The notes under the pieces were generated by a model that did no database searches, was not told the origin of the DNA, and was given only the letters and a program-made list of their open reading frames with translations. A stretch of DNA of 64,000 bases, from assembly GCF_004522235.1 (NCBI RefSeq), contig NZ_SDLT01000022.1:62001-126000 (forward strand), in the 5' to 3' direction. The position numbers and the translations under genes were made by a program. The DNA is from Amycolatopsis nivea (GTDB lineage Bacteria > Actinomycetota > Actinomycetes > Mycobacteriales > Pseudonocardiaceae). This document shows, piece by piece, positions 26,558 through 34,754 of this stretch. Positions within the stretch are counted from its first letter, which is position 1, and each line of letters begins with the position of its first letter.

Positions 26558-27199
26558 TCACGGCGCGGAAGGGGCGGTGTCCACAGTGGACGCCGCCCCT
26601 CCGCCGTTTCCGGGCCACATCGAGAGTGCGAGGTCGATGACGGTCATCAGCGAGTCGAGGCTGACGCCGTCGCGCGCCTGCATGGTCAGTCCATAAAAGA
26701 CAGTCGCGTACAACGCACTGAGCGCGTCAATGTCCACAGTGGCCGCGAGGTCGCCTTCCTCCACTCCGCGACGAAGGCGCTCGTGAAGCTGCCGTCGCAC
26801 TTCGTCCCGCGAAGCAGCGAGAAACTTCCACACGGACGCATTGGCTGGCGTGCAGTTGGTAGCCGCCAGAACGACCATGCAGCCTTTGGGATGCCCCGGT
26901 TCCACGTACGCGCAAGCGTTGTCGCGAAGCATCGCTTCAACCGCCGCGCGCGCCGTCGGCTCTTCGGTCAGCGCGCGCATCGTGTGCCGTCCGTACGCGG
27001 ATTGGTAATGCTCGATCGCTTCGCGGAACAGTGCTTCCTTGTCCCCGAAGGCCGCGTACAGGCTCGGCGGCTTGATGCCCATCGCCTCGGTCAACTCGGA
27101 CAGCGACGCACCGTCGTAACCACGCTCCCAGAACACCAGCATCGCCTGGTTGAGCGCGTGCTCGCGGTCGAACGCGCGCGGGCGGCCGCGGGGTGACAT
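26558..27199 (-). CDS. TetR-family regulator
   Basis: 213 residues. The helix-turn-helix is at about 10-55 (REHALNQAMLVFWERGYDGASLSELTEAMGIKPPSLYAAFG). The C-terminal domain has HPKGCMVVLAATNC, typical of the TetR group that regulates divergent oxidoreductase genes. It is divergent from the SDR gene at 27293 with repeated motifs in the gap. Its 3' end contains a near-perfect hairpin at 26571-26599 that may also end the whiD transcript. Confidence 0.9.
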   Translation of the reverse strand: MSPRGRPRAFDREHALNQAMLVFWERGYDGASLSELTEAMGIKPPSLYAAFGDKEALFREAIEHYQSAYGRHTMRALTEEPTARAAVEAMLRDNACAYVEPGHPKGCMVVLAATNCTPANASVWKFLAASRDEVRRQLHERLRRGVEEGDLAATVDIDALSALYATVFYGLTMQARDGVSLDSLMTVIDLALSMWPGNGGGAASTVDTAPSAP

Positions 27200-27212
27200 G
27201 GACCACCTTCTT

Positions 27213-27282
27213 TAGTGAGCGATACAGAAGTCTTGACCCGACCCATCGTACGCGGCTATTTATGTATTTATCGCTACAGAAA
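27213..27282. promoter_or_regulatory. probable TetR operators between TetR and SDR genes
   Basis: AGCGATA at 27218-27224 and TATCGCT at 27269-27275 form an inverted pair; with flanks the two sites agree in 12 of 17 positions. A TTGACC box (27233) with an AT-rich -10 region near 27257 lies between them. Confidence 0.45.
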
Positions 27283-27292
27283 GAGGTGGGAC

Positions 27293-28033
27293 ATGGGAAC
27301 CCTGGACCGCAAGGTCGCGCTGGTCACCGGCGGAAGCCGCGGAATCGGCGCGGCGATCGCACTCCGGCTGGCCGAGGACGGCGCGGACGTCGCGATCACC
27401 TACGAACGCGCCGCGGACCGGGCGGCGGAAGTAGTCGCGTCCATCGAGAAATTCGGCAGGCGAGGCCTCGCTCTGCAGGCGGACGCCGCCGACGCGGACG
27501 CGGTGACCAGCGCGGTCGACCAGACCGCGGCCGAACTGGGCGGACTGGACGTGCTGGTGAACAACGCCGGCGTGTTCCCGGCGGCACCGGTCGAAGACCT
27601 GACCACGGAAACGATCGACCGCACGCTGGCGATCCACGTGAAGGCCCCGCTGGTGGCGGCCCGGGCAGCGGTACGGCACATGAAGCAGGGCGGGCGGATC
27701 GTGTCGATCGGCAGCGATTTGGCGGAGCGCGCGCCGTTCGTCGGATTGAGCCTGTACTCGGCGAGCAAATCCGCGCTGGTGGGGATGACCAAGGGCCTGG
27801 CGCGCGACCTGGGACCGCGCGGAATCACGGCGATGGTCGTCCACCCCGGCTCGACAGACACCGAAATGAACCCGGCGGACGGCCCGCATTCCGGCGACCA
27901 GTTGGCGCACATCGCGTTGGGGCACTACGGAAATCCGTCGGACATCGCGGCCGCGGTGGCTTACCTGGCTGGTCCGGATGGGCGGTATCTGACCGGGACG
28001 TCGATCACGGTGGATGGCGGGTTTACTGCTTGA
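27293..28033 (+). CDS. short-chain dehydrogenase/reductase
   Basis: 246 residues. A classical SDR: cofactor motif TGGSRGIG at about 13-20, NNAG, catalytic Ser in IVSIGSDLAE and YSASK (Tyr/Lys), and a C-terminal GTSITVDGGF block typical of 3-oxoacyl-ACP-reductase-like enzymes. The substrate is unknown. I chose ATG 27293 with GAGGTGG before it; the frame is open from 27215, but that part holds the promoter. Probably repressed by the divergent TetR. Confidence 0.9.
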   Translation: MGTLDRKVALVTGGSRGIGAAIALRLAEDGADVAITYERAADRAAEVVASIEKFGRRGLALQADAADADAVTSAVDQTAAELGGLDVLVNNAGVFPAAPVEDLTTETIDRTLAIHVKAPLVAARAAVRHMKQGGRIVSIGSDLAERAPFVGLSLYSASKSALVGMTKGLARDLGPRGITAMVVHPGSTDTEMNPADGPHSGDQLAHIALGHYGNPSDIAAAVAYLAGPDGRYLTGTSITVDGGFTA

Positions 28034-28110
28034 TCAGCGTTGGGCGCCGGTCGAATAGGCACCACCCGATCATGCGGAAACAGCTGCGCCCAAACCCCCG
28101 CACCACAAAA

Positions 28111-28146
28111 GCGGGGCGGCACTCCCCGAAGGGAATGCCGCCCCGC
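28111..28146 (-). terminator. terminator of the groES-groEL transcript
   Basis: 16-bp stem with one mismatch (28111-28126 and 28131-28146), loop CGAA, with a U tract on the minus-strand transcript. Confidence 0.82.
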
Positions 28147-28174
28147 CACAACGCAAGCGCAGCTGCGACCAGCG

Positions 28175-29788
28175 TCAGTGCGAGTGACCGTGGCCAGCGG
28201 CCTCCGGCTCCTCCTCGACCGGCTTCTCGACCACGGAGCTTTCCGTGGTGAGCACCAGCCGGGCGATGGACGCCGCGTTCGCGACGGCCGAGCGGGTCAC
28301 CTTGACCGGGTCGACGATGCCGCCCGCGATCAGGTCCGTCAGTTCGCCGGTGGCGGCGTTGAAGCCCTGACCCCAGCCCTGCTCCTGGACCTTGTTCACG
28401 ATGACCGCGCCCTCGTGGCCCGCGTTCGTCGCGATCCAGAACAGCGGGGCGGTGAGCGCGTCGCGGACGATGGCGACACCCGTCGCCTCGTCGCCGGTCA
28501 GGCCGAGGTTGCCCTCGAGTTCCTTGACCGCGTGCACCAGCGCCGAACCACCGCCGGGCAGGATGCCCTCCTCGACGGCCGCCTTGGTGGAAGCCACGGC
28601 GTCCTCGATGCGGTGCTTGCGCTCGTTCAGCTCGGTCTCGGTGGCCGCGCCGACCTTGATCACGGCCACGCCGCCGCCGAGCTTCGCGAGCCGCTCCTGC
28701 AGCTTTTCGCGGTCCCAGTCGGAGTCGGTGGTCTCGATCTCCTTGCGGATCTGCGCGGTCCGGGCGGCGATGTCGTCCTTCGTGCCCGCGCCGTCGACGA
28801 TCGTCGTGTCGTCCTTGGTGACGACGACCCGGCGGGCCTTGCCCAGCGAGCTGAGGTCGACCTCGGACAGCTTGCGGCCGATCTCCGCGGAGATCACCTC
28901 GCCGCCGGTCACGACGGCGAGGTCGTCCAGGAACGCCTTGCGGCGGTCGCCGAAGAACGGGGCCTTGACCGCGACCGCGGTGATCGTCTTGCGCAGCGAG
29001 TTCACCACGAGGGTGGACAGCGCCTCGCCGTCGACGTCCTCGGCGATGATGAGCAGCGGCTTCTTCGCCTCGACGACCTTCTCCAGCACCGGGAGCAGGT
29101 CGGCCAGCGCCGAGATCTTCTCGCGGTGCAGCAGGATGTAGGCGTCCTCGAGAGTCGCCTTCTGGTCCTCCGGGTTGGTCGCGAAGTGCGCCGACAGGAA
29201 GCCCTTGTCGAACTGGACGCCCTCGGTGATCACGAGGTCGGTCGCCAGCGTGGACGACTCCTCGATGGTGATCACGCCGTCCTCGCCCACGCGCTCGACG
29301 GCCTCGCCGAGCAGCGCGCCGATCGTCGCGTCACGCGAGGTGACGGTGCCGACCTGGGCGATGTTGTCGCGGCCCTTGACCGGGGTGGCCTTGGCCTTGA
29401 GGACCTCGACGACCTTCTCCGCGGCCGCCTCGATGCCCTTGCCGACCGCGGTCGGGTTGGCGCCGGCGGCGACGTTGCGCAGGCCGTGCTTCACCAGCGA
29501 CTGGGCCAGCACCGTGGCGGTGGTGGTTCCGTCGCCCGCGACGTCGTTGGTCTTGGTGGCGACGCTCTTCGCGAGCTGCGCGCCGAGGTTCTCGAACGGG
29601 TCGTCGAGCTCGATCTCGCGAGCGACGGTGACGCCGTCGAGGGTGATCGTCGGGCCGCCGAACTTCTTGTCGAGGACGACGTGGCGACCGCGCGGGCCGA
29701 GGGTGACCTTGACCGCGTCGGCGAGCTTGTTCACCCCGCGCTCGAGCGCGCGACGAGCGTCCTCGTCGAAACTGATCTGCTTGGGCAT
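28175..29788 (-). CDS. groEL1: chaperonin GroEL, His-tailed GroEL1 type
   Basis: 537 residues. All GroEL marks are present: KVTLGPRGRHVVLDKKFGGP at the N-terminus, VAGDGTTTATVL in the ATPase site, and EEGILPGGGSALV. The C-terminus is EEEPEAAGHGHSH rather than a GGM tail. The His-rich end and linkage to groES define the actinobacterial GroEL1 class. A second groEL copy elsewhere in the genome is expected but not visible. It is transcribed with groES, with a 98-bp gap carrying a hairpin. Confidence 0.97.
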   Translation of the reverse strand: MPKQISFDEDARRALERGVNKLADAVKVTLGPRGRHVVLDKKFGGPTITLDGVTVAREIELDDPFENLGAQLAKSVATKTNDVAGDGTTTATVLAQSLVKHGLRNVAAGANPTAVGKGIEAAAEKVVEVLKAKATPVKGRDNIAQVGTVTSRDATIGALLGEAVERVGEDGVITIEESSTLATDLVITEGVQFDKGFLSAHFATNPEDQKATLEDAYILLHREKISALADLLPVLEKVVEAKKPLLIIAEDVDGEALSTLVVNSLRKTITAVAVKAPFFGDRRKAFLDDLAVVTGGEVISAEIGRKLSEVDLSSLGKARRVVVTKDDTTIVDGAGTKDDIAARTAQIRKEIETTDSDWDREKLQERLAKLGGGVAVIKVGAATETELNERKHRIEDAVASTKAAVEEGILPGGGSALVHAVKELEGNLGLTGDEATGVAIVRDALTAPLFWIATNAGHEGAVIVNKVQEQGWGQGFNAATGELTDLIAGGIVDPVKVTRSAVANAASIARLVLTTESSVVEKPVEEEPEAAGHGHSH

Positions 29789-29828
29789 AACGCTTTCCGC
29801 TTACCTTTCGGTTGTCGTGCGACGCAAA

Positions 29829-29865
29829 ACGCCCCGCACCCCGGCATGAGCGGGGCCCGGGGCGT
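29829..29865 (-). other. hairpin between groES and groEL
   Basis: Arms ACGCCCCG (29829-29836) and CGGGGCGT (29858-29865) with further inner pairing. It could be an attenuator or an mRNA processing site that lets groES and groEL levels differ. Confidence 0.45.
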
Positions 29866-29886
29866 CCTTGCGCTGCGAGTGACGCG

Positions 29887-30180
29887 TCAGTTGATGACGG
29901 CCAGCACGTCGCGGGCGGAGAGGATCAGGTAGTCCTCGCCGTTGTACTTGACCTCGGTGCCGCCGTACTTGGAGTAGATGACGACGTCGCCGACAGCCAC
30001 GTCCAGCGGAACGCGGTTGCCCTTGTCGTCGATGCGGCCCGGGCCCACGGCCAGAACCTTGCCCTCCTGGGGCTTCTCCTTGGCGGTGTCGGGGATGACG
30101 AGGCCGGAAGCGGTCGTCTCCTCGGCCTCGCTCGTCTGGACAACGATCTTGTCCTCGAGCGGCTTGATGTTCACGCTCAC
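29887..30180 (-). CDS. groES: co-chaperonin GroES
   Basis: 97 residues. It starts SVNIKPLEDKIVVQ and ends EDYLILSARDVLAVIN, with the mobile loop EAEETTASGLVIPDTAKEK. I chose GTG 30180, because GGAGGT lies seven bases upstream and the protein then has the family length; an ATG at 30216 would add an atypical 12-residue leader. First gene of the CIRCE-controlled groES-groEL1 operon. Confidence 0.96.
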   Translation of the reverse strand: MSVNIKPLEDKIVVQTSEAEETTASGLVIPDTAKEKPQEGKVLAVGPGRIDDKGNRVPLDVAVGDVVIYSKYGGTEVKYNGEDYLILSARDVLAVIN

Positions 30181-30282
30181 CGGGTTGACCTCCACGGTCG
30201 TCGAAAGCGTCGGCATGATGACTGGTTACGGCTCATACCACCCCCGCCGTCGCGGGTGCCGGGGCGTGTCCGGGCCGTTCGA

Positions 30283-30309
30283 TTAGCACTCTAGCCATGT
30301 GAGTGCCAG
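30283..30309. promoter_or_regulatory. CIRCE element (HrcA operator)
   Basis: TTAGCACTC, nine bases, GAGTGCCAG. The consensus right arm is GAGTGCTAA; seven of nine positions agree. It lies 103 bp upstream of the groES start. Confidence 0.9.
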
Positions 30310-30317
30310 CTTCGCAA
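30288..30317 (-). promoter_or_regulatory. candidate groES promoter overlapping CIRCE
   Basis: On the minus strand TTGCGA (30317-30312), 18 bases, TAGAGT (30293-30288). CIRCE covers the -10 box, so HrcA binding would block the polymerase. Confidence 0.5.
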
Positions 30318-30527
30318 GGAGGGTCCGCCGGACCTGGTGAAACCCCAGGCGGAGGCCGCTGACCGGCCCGTTTGCTCCGGGCGGCGCGCGAGGGCCCTCC
30401 ACCAGGCGGCGGACGGCCCGGGCACCGCCGCGTGCCCGTTCGGCCGCATCCGGTGGATAAAGCTCACCAAATCCCCCGGCTCCTGGTTGGATCCGCACAG
30501 ACAGGCATCTCACCCCTGGAGCCCTCT
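30310..30527. other. leader region upstream of the amidase gene
   Basis: 218 bp without a gene. It has several GC-rich short inverted repeats, such as CCTGGTGAAACCCCAGG near 30334. I looked for a c-di-AMP (ydaO) riboswitch, common before wall hydrolases in actinobacteria, and could not recognise one. Confidence 0.35.
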
Positions 30528-32444
30528 ATGCCCCGCTCACTCCCGTGGCGCCTGGCCGCTGCCACCACCGGGCTGCTGGCAGTGGCCGCGGTCGCCATGC
30601 CCGCCTCCGCCCATCCCGCTAACGCAGCCCGCCAGCGCGCCTTCGCCGACGCAGCCTCCGAATTCGGCGTCCCGGCGGACGTCCTGCTGGCCGTCTCGTA
30701 CCTGGAGTCCCGCTGGGACACTCATTCCGGCGCGCCCAGCACCGCCGCCGGGTACGGCCCGATGCATCTCACTGACGTCCGCACCGCCGGGCTGCGGACC
30801 AGCGAATTCGACAATCCCGACGAAGACCCCCGAGGCGACGACTCTCGCCCGGCCCTGCGTCTGCGTCCGCTGGAAGCCCCGGCTCCCCCGTCCGGCAGCC
30901 AGACCATCGACCAGGCCGCCGCACTGCTGCACACCGACGCGGCGAAGCTCCGTACGGACGCCGTAGCGAACATCCGCGGCGGCGCGGCGCTGCTGGCCGA
31001 GTACCAGCGAGAGTTGGGCGTCAAGAGCGACAGCGCGAAGGACTGGTACGGAGCCGTCGCGCGATACAGCGGCTCCGAGGACGTCACTGGCGCGCGCACC
31101 TTCGCCGACGAGGTCTTCGCCACCATCAACAGCGGCATCGCGCGTACGACCGACGACGGCCAGGCCGTCAAACTCGCCGCGACGTCCGGCGTCACCCCGG
31201 ACCGTGCCCAGGCGGATCGGCTCGGTCTGCAGGCCGGAAAGCCGCCGGCCACGGAGTGCCCGCGGTCGATGTCCTGCGAATCGGTGCCCGCGCCGTTCCA
31301 GAAGATCGGCGACAGCTACGGCAACTACGACAAGGCCGACCGGCCGCGCGACCAGAAGATCGACTACATCGTCATCCACGACACCGAGGGCACCTGGGAC
31401 TCGGTGATGAAGCAGGCGCAAACCCCCGGTCAGACCGCGTGGCACTACACGGTCCGCTCCTCGGACGGCCAGATCGCCCAGCACGTGCCGACCAAGGACG
31501 TCGGCTGGCACGCCGGGAACTGGTACCTGAACGAGAAATCGCTCGGCGTCGAGCACGAGGGCTTCGCCGCGCAGGGCACCTGGTTCACCGAGGCGATGTA
31601 CCGGCAGTCCGCGAAGCTCGTGCGTTACCTCGCGCACCGCTTCGGCGTTCCGCTGGACCGGGCGCACATCCTCGGCCACGACAACGTGCCCGGCCCGAAC
31701 GCGGACAAGATCAAGAGCATGCACTGGGACCCGGGTCCGTACTGGGACTGGGCGCACTACTTCGATCTGCTCGGCGCTCCGCTGGAGCACGACGGCGAAC
31801 CGGATTCCGGTCTGGTCATGATCGATCCGGAGTTCTCCGCCAACCGTCCGGCGTTCACCGGATGCGACAAGATCGGGTCCGGAAACCCGTGCCCCGAGCG
31901 GAGTTCGGGGTCAGTCGTGCTGCACACCGAGCCGAGCGAGTCCGCGCCGCTGCTGTCCGATGTGGGCATGCACGGGCCTGATCCGTCCACAATGGACGTC
32001 TCGGACATCGGCAGCCGCGTGGCCACCGGCCAGAAGTACGCCGTCGCGGACACTCGCGGCGACTGGACCGCGATCTGGTACCTCGGTCAGAAGGGCTGGT
32101 TCCACAACCCGGACAACGCGCCCACCGCGTATCCGGCGGACGGATTCGTCGCGATTCCCAAGGCAGGCAAGGCAACCGTGCCGGTCTACGGGAGCGCGTA
32201 CCCGGAGGCCAGTGCGTATCCGAAGGACATTCCGGTGCAGGAGCTCAAGCCGCTGCCGTATCAGCTCGGCGCGGGCCAGAAGTACTCAGTCGGCGGGCTG
32301 ACCGGCTCGGAGTACTACTCGGCGTCCTTCGACGTCGCGACGAACAAGGTCGTGAAGGGCAAGTCCAGGTACGTGGAAATCCAGCTCGGCCACCGCGTGG
32401 CGTACGTCAGCCGCGACGACGTCGACCTCGAACCGGCGTCCTGA
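30528..32444 (+). CDS. secreted N-acetylmuramoyl-L-alanine amidase
   Basis: 638 residues with a signal peptide (about 1-28, ending MPASAHP). The next ~200 residues have a lytic-transglycosylase-like start (LLAVSYLESRWDTHSG, AAGYGPMHLTD). The amidase_2 domain lies at about 280-430: zinc ligands in IVIHDTEGT and HILGHDN, and a third acidic/zinc region in HWDPGPYWDW. The C-terminal ~180 residues are beta-rich and SH3-like. It should cleave peptide stems from wall glycan outside the cell. ATG 30528 was chosen at the signal peptide. It opens a block of surface genes. Confidence 0.88.
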   Translation: MPRSLPWRLAAATTGLLAVAAVAMPASAHPANAARQRAFADAASEFGVPADVLLAVSYLESRWDTHSGAPSTAAGYGPMHLTDVRTAGLRTSEFDNPDEDPRGDDSRPALRLRPLEAPAPPSGSQTIDQAAALLHTDAAKLRTDAVANIRGGAALLAEYQRELGVKSDSAKDWYGAVARYSGSEDVTGARTFADEVFATINSGIARTTDDGQAVKLAATSGVTPDRAQADRLGLQAGKPPATECPRSMSCESVPAPFQKIGDSYGNYDKADRPRDQKIDYIVIHDTEGTWDSVMKQAQTPGQTAWHYTVRSSDGQIAQHVPTKDVGWHAGNWYLNEKSLGVEHEGFAAQGTWFTEAMYRQSAKLVRYLAHRFGVPLDRAHILGHDNVPGPNADKIKSMHWDPGPYWDWAHYFDLLGAPLEHDGEPDSGLVMIDPEFSANRPAFTGCDKIGSGNPCPERSSGSVVLHTEPSESAPLLSDVGMHGPDPSTMDVSDIGSRVATGQKYAVADTRGDWTAIWYLGQKGWFHNPDNAPTAYPADGFVAIPKAGKATVPVYGSAYPEASAYPKDIPVQELKPLPYQLGAGQKYSVGGLTGSEYYSASFDVATNKVVKGKSRYVEIQLGHRVAYVSRDDVDLEPAS

Positions 32445-32459
32445 CCGCAGCTCGCTGCA

Positions 32460-32488
32460 TGCCCGGGCCGGAACTTCCGGTCCGGGCA
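32460..32488. terminator. hairpin between convergent amidase and GT2 genes
   Basis: 14-bp stem (one G-T pair) with a very short loop between the two convergent stops; no clear T tract. Confidence 0.55.
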
Positions 32489-32489
32489 T

Positions 32490-33875
32490 TCACGCGTCCA
32501 GCGCCACTTTCACACCCGTGCTGGCCTCGGTGTTGCGCCGGGTCTTGGCCCAGCCGTTGCGTCCGCGCACCAAGCGGAACAACGCGCGCCAGGACGTGAT
32601 GTAGAAGGTGTAGATGTAGGCCGCGTACAACAGGCCCATGCCGATGCCGCGGAAGATGTTCTTGCTGCGCAAGCATTTCATCTGATAGATCGGGCCCCAC
32701 ACGACGAACGGCAGCAGCCCGAACGAACCGTAGATCGCGAACAGGATCCAAGCGCCGCCGGTGAACCACGTCCACACCTGGCCGGGATCGCCCGCCGTGC
32801 TCACGAGAAGCAGGATGAACGGCACCGGGTACAGCAGCGAACCGAGCAGCTGCATCCACGGCTGCGCCAGGTAGTACATCATCTCCGCGGCGCCCAAAGT
32901 GGACACGTGCGGCGAGTCCCAGATCCGGCGCAGGTACCGCATGCACTGCATGGTTCCCTGGCCCCAGCGCGTGCGCTGCACCAGGAACCGGCGGAGGCTG
33001 TACAGACCTTCCTGCGCCACATGCGAATCCGGCGTGAACCCGGTGCGCCAGCCCGCGGTGAGCAGGTGCACGCCGAGTTCGAAGTCCTCCAGCAGCGAAC
33101 CGCGCCACGGGGCCAGTTCGTCGCCCGCGATCGAGTCCAATGCGGACAGCCGGGTGAACTGCCCGTTGCCGCCCATGGAGATCGTGCCGGTGAAACCGCG
33201 GGAGGTCTGGATCGCCGCGATCGCGGTGCGGAACTCCAGGTCCTGCAACTGGGCGAGTTTGAGGCCGAAGGCGCGGGAGAACCACGTGCGGCCGGGCGGA
33301 CGGCTGCGGAAGTTGCTCATCCGGACGTCGAGTTGAACGGCGCCAACGGTTTCGTCGCCGAACAGGTGGTCCGCGGCGCACACTTCGAGACAGTTCGGCG
33401 CGGGACGGCCGTCCGCGTCGACCACCACGACCACGACGCGGTCCCGATCCGCGTCAGGACCGAGCCAGTCGTCCAGTTCGCGATAGGCGGCGTTGAGCGC
33501 GTCTCCCTTGCCCGTACGCGCTTCCGGGCGCTGACGGGCGACGAGGTGCAGATTCGGGTCGTAGCCGCCGTTGCGCCGCCACACCGAGCGCACGACGCGG
33601 GCGGTGCGGTCGTCGGAGTCGTCGTCCACGACCCACACGTGCGCGCGGCGGAAGGTGCCACGCAGGTACTTCACCGTCTCGCGAATCACCACCTCCTCGT
33701 CGCGGCAGGGGACGAAGAAGTGCCAGGCGAAGTCGGCCGGATCGCCGACCGGAGCGGGCTTGCGGCGCAGGTACGGCACGACGATCACCACGACGTACAC
33801 GAGGAACGCGACGCTCATGGTCAGCGCGAACGCCTGCGTGACCGACAGCAGGATCTTCAGGCCGGAGCCGCTCAC
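32490..33875 (-). CDS. membrane GT2-family glycosyltransferase
   Basis: 461 residues from a GTG that overlaps the exosortase stop (GTGA). A transmembrane helix is at about 10-32. The GT-A catalytic domain follows: WHFFVPCRDEEVVI, VVDDDSDDRT, metal-binding VVVDADGR (DxD), LLEDFELGVHL (ED) and QRTRWGQG (QxxRW). These make it a processive-type GT2. At least four C-terminal membrane helices follow. The product may be a surface glycan or a modification of the sorted protein; which one cannot be told. Coupling to the exosortase gene says they work together. Confidence 0.88.
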   Translation of the reverse strand: MSGSGLKILLSVTQAFALTMSVAFLVYVVVIVVPYLRRKPAPVGDPADFAWHFFVPCRDEEVVIRETVKYLRGTFRRAHVWVVDDDSDDRTARVVRSVWRRNGGYDPNLHLVARQRPEARTGKGDALNAAYRELDDWLGPDADRDRVVVVVVDADGRPAPNCLEVCAADHLFGDETVGAVQLDVRMSNFRSRPPGRTWFSRAFGLKLAQLQDLEFRTAIAAIQTSRGFTGTISMGGNGQFTRLSALDSIAGDELAPWRGSLLEDFELGVHLLTAGWRTGFTPDSHVAQEGLYSLRRFLVQRTRWGQGTMQCMRYLRRIWDSPHVSTLGAAEMMYYLAQPWMQLLGSLLYPVPFILLLVSTAGDPGQVWTWFTGGAWILFAIYGSFGLLPFVVWGPIYQMKCLRSKNIFRGIGMGLLYAAYIYTFYITSWRALFRLVRGRNGWAKTRRNTEASTGVKVALDA

Positions 33876-34429
33876 GCCGCGGCCCGTTTCTCGGCCTTCG
33901 TCTTCCGCGTCGCCAGCCACACGAACAGCACCAGCGAGATCGCGCCGCCGATGACGCTGACCAGCGAGCCGAGCAGCGTGTGGCCCCAGTAGTAGCCCTC
34001 GTCGGTGCCGAGCCCGTTGACCAGCCCGACGATGGTGAGAATGCGTAACTGATTAACCAAGATCACCGTGATCGCGGAAATTCCCAGCGAGAAAAAGAGC
34101 CTGCGGGCATTCTGTGGCCGGAACCACAGAAGTGCGGCGGTCACTAATAGCAACGGCAGCAGAAGGAATACCGACGAGCATTCCGGAGTCATCCGCAACC
34201 CGAATGGAGTATCGCCAGACAACCCGAAGTAGACCGATTCCCGGTTTCCGGCCACATAGACCCCCGATGAGGTGACAATCCGGAGGATGACCCCGGCCAG
34301 TCGCACCTCCAGCTCCCGGTACCCGCGTTCCACGAGCACCAGCACCACCCCCGCGGCGAGCACCCCGACCACCGCCATACGCAGCGGAAACCGGGATGCG
34401 CCTGACACCGGCGCGTTGACTGCTGTCAC
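33872..34429 (-). CDS. xrtP: exosortase-family transpeptidase (exosortase P-like)
   Basis: 185 residues, about five transmembrane helices. The catalytic triad of exo/archaeosortases can be seen in order: Cys in RMTPECSSVFLLLPL, Arg in VNQLRILTIVG, His in YYWGHTLLGSL. The small size and the pairing with a choice-of-anchor P-type target and a GT2 point to actinobacterial exosortase P. It would cut the C-terminal sorting signal of the target after export and join it to an anchor. I chose GTG 34429 (GAGAGGG upstream) over an upstream Pro-rich extension to 34522. Confidence 0.82.
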   Translation of the reverse strand: MTAVNAPVSGASRFPLRMAVVGVLAAGVVLVLVERGYRELEVRLAGVILRIVTSSGVYVAGNRESVYFGLSGDTPFGLRMTPECSSVFLLLPLLLVTAALLWFRPQNARRLFFSLGISAITVILVNQLRILTIVGLVNGLGTDEGYYWGHTLLGSLVSVIGGAISLVLFVWLATRKTKAEKRAAA

Positions 34430-34754
34430 GACGACCCTCTCGAGAAGAAACCCAGCGGAACCGGGCGGACCCGGCCACGGTCGTGTCCGCGACGGCTCCC
34501 GCCCTGCGCCGGGCAGCCCCATTCCGGGGACACCCGAGCAGCTTTCGGCATATTCTTACGCACTCTTGCTACTCCGTTAGAGTGATGCTTCACGCAACCT
34601 GGGGAAAAGCGAATTCTTATCACCCGATGTGGTGATTGAGGGCAAAAAACTGTGCCATTTCGGAAACCTCAGCCGATAACCGATCCGCGTGCCGACTCTT
34701 GCTCAGCGGGTTTAGTCCGCGCAGCGGCTCGCCCTGAGAAAAATCGGAGGACCA
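34430..34754. promoter_or_regulatory. divergent regulatory region of the exosortase locus
   Basis: 325 bp, part of it AT-rich, between the leftward exosortase-GT2 genes and the rightward substrate gene. It contains ATCACC-CGATGT-GGTGAT (34619-34636, 6-bp arms) and GTGATGCTTCAC (34582-34593), both likely operators. No ORF or known riboswitch was recognised. Confidence 0.5.

Noticed and set aside
28040..29932. 630-residue open frame on the plus strand opposite groEL
   Set aside because: Antisense shadow of groEL1 with a typical Leu/Arg/Asp/Gly low-complexity translation; no ribosome site or family.
30310..30527. c-di-AMP (ydaO) riboswitch before the amidase gene
   Set aside because: Expected from other actinobacterial wall hydrolases, but none of its conserved blocks could be found by eye.
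34620..34745. Possible cyclic-di-GMP (GEMM) or other riboswitch before the exosortase substrate
   Set aside because: GGGCAAAAAAC and later CAGCCGATAACC look faintly similar, but the conserved GACGCAAAGCC core and the tetraloop receptor are missing.
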